Shown one piece after another: positions 39,569 through 48,357 of a stretch of DNA of 57,418 nt (the stretch's first letter is position 1; the number at the start of each line of letters is the position of its first letter). The DNA lies in contig JWZX01002380.1 in the NCBI GenBank assembly GCA_001275005.1, positions 1 to 57,418 on the forward strand, in the 5' to 3' direction. The stretch is from Chrysochromulina tobinii (lineage: Eukaryota > Haptophyta > Prymnesiales > Chrysochromulinaceae). A program made the position numbers and the translations under genes. The notes under the pieces were generated by a model. It saw only the letters and a list, made by a program, of their open reading frames with translations. It did no database searches and had not been told where the DNA came from.

Positions 39569-40711
39569 ATGCCCACCGAGGAACCCGACGCGACGGTAGC
39601 GCTGTCTTCCCTATGCCGGAACGTAGAACGTTGGTTGGAGCTGCAAGCCGACTCTGCAGCCGCCCTCCTCAGCGCCACCGAGCAGGAGCACCAGCAGTTG
39701 CTCACGGCTCTCGACACGGTCGAGAAGCAATGCGCAGACACTCAGTCGCTAGTGCAACTCCGCGCAGCACCAGCAGCAGCACAGTCAGATGCGGCCGCGC
39801 CGAGCACGCCACCGCGCTCGGCGGTCGGCACCGCCGCGAGCCTGTTATCCACTAGGAAGGTCAAAACTTCGTTCCCTGCGATCGAGACCGTGCTTGCGGC
39901 AAGGGCCCGACGCATCCCGCCGCTGCACGATTCACCTCCGCTTCCGTTTCCGTCGCTTGATGTGGAGTCGCCACCTCGTCCGCGGCTCTCTCCTCCCACG
40001 CCGCTAACGATGCTCACCCTCGTCGGCGGCGACTCGCCGGCGGCGCGCCAGCTGCGCCTCGTCTTTGTGCGGCACGGCCTGCGGAAGTGGCGTGCGACGC
40101 GTCGGTGCACGGCTGCAGTCACCGAGCTGCTGCTCTCGCGAGGCGCCGCGGCCGCACCGGCGCTGACCAAGGCGGCTGCACTGCGCCGCCTCGCCCATCG
40201 CTCGCACGAAGCCCTCGCGATCGAAGTGAATGAGGCGTGGGCGCTGCGCGCGGCCCTCAAGGGTCACTGGCGTCGCCTGTGCACAGGCGGGGTGCGCGCG
40301 GCGAGCGCGCTCCGCTGCCTTAGGACGGCAGTGGAGCACTCACGACCCGCGCTGCTGCGGCGTGCGGTGCGCGGCTGGGCCGCATGCTCTGCCGCGGCGC
40401 GAGCGTGCTGCCTCGCCTCGGCTCTCGGCGCTGTGAAGGCGCGCCGTGCCGAGCACGCCATGGCCCTCCGTCGCTGGAGAGGGTGGGTGCTGCGACGAGC
40501 GGCGTGGCGCCGACGCGTCGTGCGGCGTACGGAGGCCGCTGGCGGCTGGGCGGCGGTCCACTTGCCCGCCATGAAGGCCTTCGATGCGCGGGCCGTCTTC
40601 GTTGAGGAGGGTGCCTCCGCGATGGCGGACGCCTACCGGCGCAGGCGCACCGCAGCCGTGGTGCTGTGCCGGTGGCTTAGCGTCGTGGTGCGGACGGCGC
40701 CCGCGGTGTAA
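39569..40711 (+). CDS. Sfi1-like tryptophan-repeat protein
   Basis: 380 residues, ATG at 39569. The N-terminus is a short helix; the C-terminal 230 residues have regularly spaced Trp/Leu/Arg motifs (LRKWRATRRC, LKGHWRRLC, LRRAVRGWAACSAA, LRRWRGWVLRRAAWRRR, VLCRWLSVV). Similar helical repeats in Sfi1 and POC5 bind centrin at basal bodies and spindle poles. The assignment rests on the pattern only. Confidence 0.6.
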   Translation: MPTEEPDATVALSSLCRNVERWLELQADSAAALLSATEQEHQQLLTALDTVEKQCADTQSLVQLRAAPAAAQSDAAAPSTPPRSAVGTAASLLSTRKVKTSFPAIETVLAARARRIPPLHDSPPLPFPSLDVESPPRPRLSPPTPLTMLTLVGGDSPAARQLRLVFVRHGLRKWRATRRCTAAVTELLLSRGAAAAPALTKAAALRRLAHRSHEALAIEVNEAWALRAALKGHWRRLCTGGVRAASALRCLRTAVEHSRPALLRRAVRGWAACSAAARACCLASALGAVKARRAEHAMALRRWRGWVLRRAAWRRRVVRRTEAAGGWAAVHLPAMKAFDARAVFVEEGASAMADAYRRRRTAAVVLCRWLSVVVRTAPAV

Positions 40712-40879
40712 ACATCAGCTGGTGCTCACGTCACGGGGTCCACCCAGAATTGGAAGTGTTAAATGATGCCAATTGTTAACACCCCTCGGCGCTCTGAACG
40801 GCGCTCCGATCTGATTTTCATGAGGACGGAGTTCTTCTTGCTGAACGTCGCGTCGACGTAAAGCACACCATAGCACCAC

Positions 40880-43051
40880 ATGGGCAGTAGTAGCAGCACG
40901 CCGAGTACTCCGGCAAAGGTGCTCCCGAGCCCACGGCAGTCGCTTCCGAGTCCACGGCTGGCTCCACCTCCGAGTCCAAGGCGGGCTCCACTACCGTCCG
41001 AAAGCAGCAGCAGCAGCAAGGCTGGAGCGCCGCCGCCGACGACGACTCCGCGGCTGGCCCCGCAGGAACTGCTCCTGCGGCTCGAGGGGCCAAAACTCGA
41101 GGCCCCACTCGAGCGGCTCTCCATTGCCGAGCTCCGTATCTTCATCGAGGTGGCCGAGCTCCCTATGCCGGAGGGCAAGCTCGAAAAGGCCGACTTGGTG
41201 ACTCGCGCGAGGTGTCTCGGACCGCTAAATGGCCTGCGGCCAGCGCAGCTCAAGCGGCTGATTGAGGCGACGGCGCACGAGCACTCCGGCTGCGTCGAGA
41301 AGGCCGAGCTGATCGCGTGCCTGCTCGCGGCCATCGAGGCCGGAGGCAAGGCGACGCGGGAGCGGCCCGTGACGGACGAGCACGGACTCGAGCCCGGCAA
41401 GAGTAACTTTCGTCTGGCGGCGCAGGAATGGAGCGAGCGCGAGCGCGAGCTGGCCGACGAGATGGCCGCGCGCGCGCGCACGGCGGCCGAGCGCTACCGT
41501 ACCGAAGAGACGCTCAAGGCGCGCGCGATGCTCGCAGCTGCCGAGGTGGAAGAGCAAAAGGAGGCCGAGGAGCGCGAGGCGGCGGCGGCGGAGAGGCGCT
41601 GGCTGCAGGAGCGCAAGGTGCTGCTGCAAGTGGAGGCAGCTAACCAACAGGTCAAGCTGCTCGAGAAGCGCCTCGCCCTCTAATGACCTCTAATGACCTC
41701 TAATGACCTCTGATGACGCCCTTGATTGCCTCCCTCATCAGGTCAAGCTGCTCGAGAAGCGCCTCGCCCTCGAGCATGAGCAGCAGAAGCGTCAGGCCGC
41801 CGAGCGCGATCATCTCGAGGCGAAGCTTCGAGAGGCGACCCAGGCTACTGTGAGGGCGCATGCCTCGGAGGCAGCCCACGCGGCCGAGTCGCAGATTACG
41901 CGCCTGCAGCTCGAGGACAACCAGCGCCAGATGGAGCAGCTGCAGGTGTGGATCCGGCGCTCCAAGGAGGGCCGCCTGATGACCTCTGATGACCTCTGAT
42001 GACCTCTGATGACGCCCTTGATTGCCTCCCTCATCAGGCCGAGCTGCACACGCTCCAGAAGCAGCATGAGCTCGAGAAGGAGATCTTGATCTCCTCCGCC
42101 AAGATTGCCGAGCAGCAGCAGCAGCAGGAGCAGGAGCAGCAGCAGGAGCAGGAGGAGCGGCTGCGCAGGAATGCGCCCTCGGAGCCGCCGCCGACGCCGC
42201 CCGCGTCGAAGCAGCAGCACCTGCTTCAGCTCCTGGCGGCGGGCCCTGCGCGTCCGAGGGCGGCTTCTCGTGACTCGGTGGCTTCCACTGCGGCGGCGAC
42301 CCCCGTGGCCACCAGCGCGGGGCCGTCAAAGTACTACAGCGACGAAGAGGAGGCGATGATGGCCTTGTACGCCGAGGCGGACCAGGCCGATCCGGAACGG
42401 GTGGATGAGGACGAGGCCGAGGCATTTGCGTCCCATCGACGTGCCATTGACGCCCTGGCCGCTGCGGCGACGCCTGCGCTCGATGCCCTGGCCGCATCCG
42501 CACCGAGGGGGCTGACAGGGGGGGGCGACACAGGGGGGGGCGACACAGGGGGGGTCGTGTCGCCCTCGTCTCGTGTGCAAGCACTGCTCAGCGAAACAGC
42601 CCCCGAGGGTACCTGGTCCGCCGTGCCGCACGCCCAGCAGCCGCCCAGCACGGCGCCGCTTGGCCTCGCCCAACTCGGCGCCCGGCCCAACACGACGCTC
42701 GGGGTGAGCCGGGGCTCGATGGACAGCGGCGCGCTCCTGAATCGAGGCGCCCAACACGGTGCCCAGCACGGCGCCGGGGGCGAGCCGCTGCCGAATACGA
42801 AGCAGCGCGTCGAGGCCGCGCTCGAAGCGCTCTACCGTAAGAACGGGGGTGAGGCGCCTGGGCTCCTGCTGCAGCAAGTTCGCATCCCGAACTCGCGCAT
42901 CCAACGGTTCCCCCGTCCAGGTGAGCCGCTCAGTACGGCGCTCAGCCCTCCGGACGCGGCGCTGCCGGTGACGTCGACTCTCTTGAGGGGCCTTGCCGCG
43001 TGGCCCTCGCCGTCGCCGGCCTCGCGGATGCCCTTGCCGGCCGAGCTATGA
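40880..43051 (+). CDS. Coiled-coil protein, 3 exons, possible N-myristoylation
   Basis: Exons 40880-41650, 41742-41945, 42038-43051; phase 0 at both joins, 662 residues. MGSSSSTP fits an N-myristoylation signal. Two helical modules of ~45 residues (LSIAELRIFIEVAELPMPEGK, KADLVTRARCLGPLNGLRPAQLKRLI) resemble SAP-type helix pairs. Residues ~175-370 form a long coiled coil, and the heptads run unbroken across both joins (QVKLLEKRLALEHEQQ; QMEQLQ-AELHTLQKQH), which supports the splice sites. The C-terminal third is Pro/Ala-rich with a short GGDTGGGD repeat. Function unknown. Confidence 0.8.
41651..41741 (+). repeat. tandem-repeat intron 1 of coiled-coil gene
   Basis: 91 bp. The first 30 bases (GTCAAGCTGCTCGAGAAGCG...) are an exact copy of the exon 2 start. 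Then TAATGACCTC x3, TGATGACGCCCTTGATTGC and CTCCCTCATCAG. Confidence 0.95.
41946..42037 (+). repeat. tandem-repeat intron 2 of coiled-coil gene
   Basis: 92 bp, CTGCAG|GTGTGGAT to CTCATCAG|GCCGAG. TGATGACCTC units and the same 31-base tail as intron 1; no clear exon copy at the donor, though GGGCCGCCTG before the array resembles the exon 3 start. Confidence 0.85.
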
Positions 43052-44036
43052 ACTCGAGCTATGAACGCATGGTTGGCGACGGACCGTCGCCGCGCCCCAC
43101 GCAGACCCAGCAGCGCAGCAGGCCAAGCATGCTGAATTCAGAATGGTGACTCCGATTAGCGTAGGCTGGTGCACCGGGATCCCAGCGCGAGCGCCCGCCG
43201 TGATAAAACTCTTGGGTAGCTCGCGTGTCCGGCGGTTCAGTACCCCGTGGCGACGGCCCCGCGATTTGTACGCGGTTCAGTACCCCGTGGCGACGGCCCC
43301 GCGGTTTTTCGTACGCCGATTTGGATTTCTCATTTCGTCGTCGCGAGTGGCCGGAGATCCGCCATCCCGCATCCGGCCCGGGTTCCGGGAGTTCCAGTTA
43401 GTGAAAGTTGAGCATGGACGATTGACCGGAGTCGTGCGCGGCGCCGCCGAGACGTTCCGGGAGCGTGTAGTGTTAGGAGTATCGTAGTGGAGTGACGGCC
43501 TAGTTACAGTACGGCGCCCGCAAAGACGCGACGGATTGGGCGACACAACCGCCGACACGAGAAGGCTGCGCCTGCGGACCGTGACTCCACAGGAGGTGCT
43601 CAAGACCGGCCAGAGCACGGCGGCCTCACAGAGCGTGACCCTCTTCCGAACTCTTCGATCCACGGCTCCGATGCATCACGTGTCGGGGGCTCTCACGGGC
43701 GGTGCCGGTGCATGTGCCGGTGGGACACCGAGGTCAGGCACCAAGGCAGCTCTAGGCAGTTCCGCAGACCGGAGCTACAGCCCGAGCTCCGGTATCACCG
43801 GTCACCAAGGATCCCCAGCAACGCTCCGCACCGCCTCCCGCCACGTGGACCTCGAAAGTCCATTCGAATTTGAGAGTCCGGGGGCCCCTAATGAGGGATG
43901 GCATTGCGCCCGCATTTTGAGCGTCCGGGGCTCGTCCGGGAGCCTGTATCTCAGCTCTGGCGCGCTTAGCGCTTTTCGTCGCTCCTCGCATGCAAGCGCC
44001 CACCATGGCGCGCGATCAGCGCATTCCGTCGCTCCG
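43052..44036. other. convergent intergenic with 40-bp duplication
   Basis: CGGTTCAGTACCCCGTGGCG plus 12 more bases occurs at 43232-43263 and 43272-43303. A 177-residue open frame at 43536-44069 is Ser/Thr/Arg-rich with no domain and overlaps the antisense of the PP2C end; not called. Confidence 0.45.
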
Positions 44037-46719
44037 CTACTCGCCGCGCGACCCTCGCGGTGTGCCTGAGCTCGTTGAGGAAGGCGACGCTCCGCCTAAC
44101 GCTCCGCCGGCGGCCTCGTCGTCAGGCCAAAGTAGCCATGCGACGAGGATGGTGACGTTGTCCATCGAGCCGCTGTCCATCGCCTTGCGCATGAGCGCGC
44201 GCGCCGCCGCGAGCGCGCTGCCGTGGCCGTCGACGTCCCCTCCGGGGGGAGGGGGATGCACTACGCCGCGCCCTCGCGCCGCGGTGCATGCAATCTGGAC
44301 AGCCTGCGAGTCATCGACCACATCCCACAGCCCATCGCTGGCCATGATGAGGAGCCGATCGTGCGGTGAGAGTTCGTGTGAGAGGACCTCGGGCTCGTGC
44401 GACACGAGGGGCACGCTTGTGCACCTCTTGAGCTCCCGGTTACCTGATGAGAGGGGCAATCAGACGTCATCAGAGCGAGGAGGGAGGCAATCAGACGTCA
44501 TCACGGTGGCCCTCTTGAGCTCCCGGTCACCGAAGGCGCGGCTGATGGCAAGCATGGTCGACGTGCAATCAAGGGCGTCATCAGAGGTCATCAGAGGTCA
44601 TCACCGAAGGCGCGGCTGATGGCAAGCATGGTCGACGTGCCCGGTGGACCGGTGACCCGCCAGCAGCCGTTAATCGAGCGAACAAAGCCGCCCGACGCGC
44701 GCACGCGCTCCGCCTCCTTGGGCAGGTCTGGCTTATGGTCGACGCTCAGCCGATGCGCTTCAAGCTCACGCTCACGCATCGAGCGGCCCGAGTTGCCGCT
44801 GAAGCGCGCGTGCGGCGCCGCCGGTTTGCGTCCGAGCACCGCGCGCGTGTCGCCGCAGTTGGCGACATCGAGGGTCGTCCCGCGCAGCAGGGCGCAGAGC
44901 ACGGTCGTGCCGTCCGTGAGCACCTTGCGTGTCGCGAGCTCGAGGAAGTCGGTGTCGACCTGTTTAACGCAGATGCACTCAGAAGCACTCAGAAGCACTC
45001 AGAAGCACTCGGATGCACTCAGAAGCACGCAGATGCACTCGGATGCACTCAGAAGCACGCAGATGCACTCGGATGCACTCAGATGCACTCAGGGCTCATC
45101 AGAGGGTCCTGCTCGACCTGTTTGAACGCCAACGTGAAGGCGCGAGAGACCGCCTCCGCCGGCACGGCCGCAAGGTCCAAAGTGGGTGGCGCTGTGGTGG
45201 GCACGGCCGCAAGGTCCAAAGTGGGTGGCGCTGTGGTGGGCGCGGGGCCCTCCGACGTGTCTGGAGGCGGCGGGAGCGCGGCAGGCGGCAGAGCGGCAGG
45301 CGGCGGGAGCGCGGCAGGCGGCGGAGCGGCAGGCGGCGGCGGAGCGGCAGGCGGCGACGCGACATGTGGCGCTGTGGTGGGCGCCAGAGAGCGGTATGTG
45401 AGCGCGGGCGCGTCGTCATCCAGCGAGCCCCGAAGCTCAGCGACCACTGCGGCTTCGGCCGCTGCCTCCGCCGTCGCCTCCGCCGCCGCCGCCTCATGCG
45501 TCAGCATGCATGTGCTCAAAACGGCGCCTCGACCACGGCGCGCATCGAAAGCGTCATCCAGCCATGCCGGAGCGTCGTGGTGAGCGTCATGGTCGAAGGC
45601 AGTGATCTCGTCCGCCTCGGGTGCAGCGCCAGGGCCTGCTGCGGCTCCTGCTGCGGCTCCTGCTGCTGCTGCGGCTCCTGCTGCGGCTGCGGCTGCGGCT
45701 GCGGCTGCGGCTGCGGCTCCTGCTGCGGCTGCTGCGGCGGCGGCGGCGGCGGCTTCTGCTGGTGGTGGTTCCGCTGCTGCTGCTTCTGTTGGCGCCGCCG
45801 CCGCTGCTGGCGCCGTTGCCGCCGCTGCCTGCTGCTGCTGCCGCTTCTTGCGCTCGCCTTTGCGCTCTTTCCACGCCTGCCAGGCGCCCTCGCCGTCAGT
45901 CGACTCGGGCTCCGTCTCGGTCACGTCATCCTCTGCCTCGACGGCACCACTGCCGCGCCGAGCCGCACTCGCACGGCGCGCATCGAAAGCGCCCTCCAGC
46001 CATGCCGGAGCGCGGCCACTCGCGGCCAAACCCGAAGGCTCACTCTCCATTTGAGACGGCGGCGCCGACGATCGCGGCGCCGACGACCGCGGCTCGCCCT
46101 GGGTGCGGCTCCACCAGCAACCAGGGCGCGTAGCAACCAGGTGCTGCTGGTGGAGCAGCTCGGCGGCAAGTGCAGCCACCAGGCGCCGCGGCAGCTGTGC
46201 CTTCGCGAAGTCGCAGCAGTTGATGCCGCCGTGCCCGTCGAGCACGCTCAGGTACGAGGCACCCTCAAGGCCAGCGTGCAGCTCGCCCAGGTTGGCGACG
46301 ACATCGTGCCGGTCCTCCATGTACGGCCGCCTGCCTTGAGCTTCGACGACAGCCCACGCGAGGCGCGGGCCCGCCGAAGCGTCGGCGGCGGCGCCAGGCG
46401 TGGAGGGCAGTGGTCCAGCAGCAGCTGCAGCGGCGGCGGGCGCGGAGGCCTGGGGCTCGCTCGAGGGAGCGGGTGCGTCACCCGACGGGGAGCAGCGCAG
46501 AAGCTTACGCGCACGCATCTGGCTGGAGCTCCCCGCCGGCGTGGGGCCGGCATGATCGAATCGAGCCGCTGTCACGTCAGCCAGTGAACGTGCGGGCTGC
46601 TCAGCGCCAGTCTCCTCAAGCTCCTCGGCAAAGGAGAGCAACAAGCCGGCTTTGCGCGCCTTGAGCTTGGGCCTGGTGACAGCTGGTGCCGTTGTGGCGC
46701 CAGCCATGCTCGCTTCCAT
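44037..46719 (-). CDS. PP2C-family protein phosphatase with large low-complexity insert, 3 exons
   Basis: Exons (minus): 46719-45118, 44959-44605, 44443-44037; 787 residues. PP2C motifs in order: RRPYMEDRHDV, YLSVLDGHGGINC, DGTTVLCALL, LDVANCGDTRAVLG, LSVDHKPDLPKEAERV, LAISRAFG, LIMASDGLWDVVDD, DNVTILVAWL. The metal-binding Asp residues of these motifs are present, so it should be a Mg/Mn-dependent Ser/Thr phosphatase. Between DGHGG and DGTTV lies a ~370-residue insert of poly-Ala, Pro, Gln and a 39-bp duplicated TTAPPTLDLAAVP unit. Splicing gives AFGNRELK where the family has AFGD; an unsplit AFGDRELK copy sits in intron 2. Confidence 0.9.
44444..44604 (-). repeat. tandem-repeat intron 2 of PP2C gene with embedded unsplit junction
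   Basis: 161 bp, GCCTTCG|GTGATGACC to CTCATCAG|GTAACCGGG. The middle holds a full copy of exon 2 end plus exon 3 start (GCCTTCGGTGACCGGGAGCT) in one piece, flanked by TGATGACCTC units, TGATGACGCCCTTGATTGC and ATTGCCCCTCTCATCAG. Confidence 0.93.
44960..45117 (-). repeat. tandem-repeat intron 1 of PP2C gene
   Basis: 158 bp, TTCAAACAG|GTCGAGCAGGACC to TTAAACAG|GTCGACACCGACT. Both flanks duplicated. Interior TGAGTGCATC / TGAGTGCTTC / TGCGTGC units. Confidence 0.92.
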
Positions 46720-46905
46720 GAGCTCGGCGGGTGCGAGACAGCGGACGGTCAGGGGGTAGGCTACCTTCCATCAGTCGCGCGTGTTCTACTTTCGCGGCGA
46801 GAAAAAATCTCCGAATTTTTCGGCTACGATGTGGAGCGCAGAGGGTACCCCTGTTTACAGATAAAACTTCGCAGTTCTTTCACACGGGCCGCCTCACGGC
46901 CCGAC
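46720..46905. promoter_or_regulatory. divergent promoter between PP2C and sugar transporter
   Basis: 186 bp between start codons; includes an AT-richer GAGAAAAAATCTCCGAATTT stretch near 46799. No defined element. Confidence 0.35.
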
Positions 46906-48330
46906 ATGGAGCGAGGCTCGACGAATCGATTGACGCCGCTCCTACCATCCGAGGACGCGACGGCTGCGCATCCAGCCCTCGTGCGCGTGTTCCTCACTGT
47001 CACTGTGGTCTCGCTGGGCAGCTCCTTCCAGTTCGGCTTCGGCCAGGGCATCGTCAACAACCTCTACCTGATCTTGCCACTGGACCTCGAGAAACGAGGA
47101 GGGCACGGGTTGTCGCTGTTCGCGTGGTCGCTCGTCGTGAGCGGCTTCGCCGTCGGCGGGCTCTTCGGGTCCCTCCTCGCCACGCTATACGCGTCGTCGT
47201 ACGGACGCAGGACCGTGCTGCATGCGACCAACGTGGTGGTCGTGGCCTCCTCAGCACTGTTCATGCTCGGCACCAAGTGGCAGACGGTATTCACGGCCCG
47301 CGTGCTCTGCGGCGTGGTGTCAGGCGTGGTCACCGCCGTCGTGCCGCGCTACTTCGCCGAGATCGCGCCCGCCCGCGTGCGCGGCGCCGTCGGCCTCGCG
47401 CACCAGCTCGGCGTCTCTGCAGGCCTCGTCGCGTCGCTAGCGCTCACGACCCCGTCGCTGGGGCTGCTCGGCTCGAATGAACTGTGGCGCTACGTCTTCC
47501 TCGTGCCCATGGCACTCGCGCTCATAGAGTCCGCCGTGCTCCCCTTGTGCCCCGAGTCGCCCGCGTACCTGTGCAGGCATGCAGGGACGGCCACGGCGGC
47601 GGAGGCACTCTCCGAGCTGCACCCAAGTGCCGATGCGGCGCGCGAGCTGCAGCAGATGCGGCACGCGGAGCGCCGAGGGCCGAGCGACGCCAGCCGGTAC
47701 AGCGTCGCCGAGCTGCTGCGCGCGCCACAGCTGCGGAAGCAGCTGCTCGTGAGCCTCGTCCTCCAACTCTCGATGCAGCTCTGCGGCATCGACGCGCTCC
47801 TCTATTATTCTACCTTGGTGCTGAGTGAGGCCGGGCTGACGGACGCGCCGCTCGCCTCAACGTGCCTCGGCGCGGCCAACATTGTGACCTCAGTGCTCGC
47901 CGTCAGCGTCGTGGACAAGGCCGGCCGACGCACGCTCTTCCTCAGCTCATTGTCGGCGCTGTGCGTCAGCTATGCCCTGCTCGCCTATGGACTGCTGCAA
48001 GGACTGACGGCGCTCACGCTCGTCGCGATGCTCGGCGTGCTCGGCGCCTTCGCGATCGGCCCTGGCTGCGTCGCGTGGTTCATCATCGCCGACATCTTCC
48101 CACCGTACGCGCGCGACGCTGCCATGACCCTCGGTGTGAGTCTCACGTGGTTAGCCAATGCCCTCCTCGCCATCGCCTTCCCCGCCGTCTACGAAGCGCT
48201 CGGCGAGTACACGTTCCTCCTCTTCGCACTCGCAGCCGCGGCCTCTGGTGCCTTCACGTGGCGCTTCGTGCCCGAGACCAGGGGGAAGACGTCGGCGCAG
48301 ATCGCGCACGCCTTCGAGATGCTCGAGTGA
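46906..48330 (+). CDS. MFS sugar transporter (GLUT/sugar-porter family)
   Basis: 474 residues, 12 hydrophobic segments. Family marks: GRRTVLHATN after helix 2 (the usual D/G-R-R/K-x-G loop), RVLCGVVSGVVTAVVPRYFAEIAP, PESPAYLCRH after helix 6, QLCGIDALLYYS in helix 7, DKAGRRTLFL, and PETRGKT at the end of helix 12. The helix 7 motif QLSGIN of hexose carriers is QLCGID here. Start chosen at the ATG 46906 (MERGSTNRLTPLL) because the upstream frame lacks an ATG. Substrate is probably a hexose. Confidence 0.9.
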   Translation: MERGSTNRLTPLLPSEDATAAHPALVRVFLTVTVVSLGSSFQFGFGQGIVNNLYLILPLDLEKRGGHGLSLFAWSLVVSGFAVGGLFGSLLATLYASSYGRRTVLHATNVVVVASSALFMLGTKWQTVFTARVLCGVVSGVVTAVVPRYFAEIAPARVRGAVGLAHQLGVSAGLVASLALTTPSLGLLGSNELWRYVFLVPMALALIESAVLPLCPESPAYLCRHAGTATAAEALSELHPSADAARELQQMRHAERRGPSDASRYSVAELLRAPQLRKQLLVSLVLQLSMQLCGIDALLYYSTLVLSEAGLTDAPLASTCLGAANIVTSVLAVSVVDKAGRRTLFLSSLSALCVSYALLAYGLLQGLTALTLVAMLGVLGAFAIGPGCVAWFIIADIFPPYARDAAMTLGVSLTWLANALLAIAFPAVYEALGEYTFLLFALAAAASGAFTWRFVPETRGKTSAQIAHAFEMLE

Positions 48331-48357
48331 AACTACTTTCTTAGAGGTACAAATGTT

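Noticed and set aside
43536..44069. 177-residue plus-strand open frame
   Set aside because: No domain, Ser/Thr/Arg bias, and it overlaps the PP2C coding end on the other strand.
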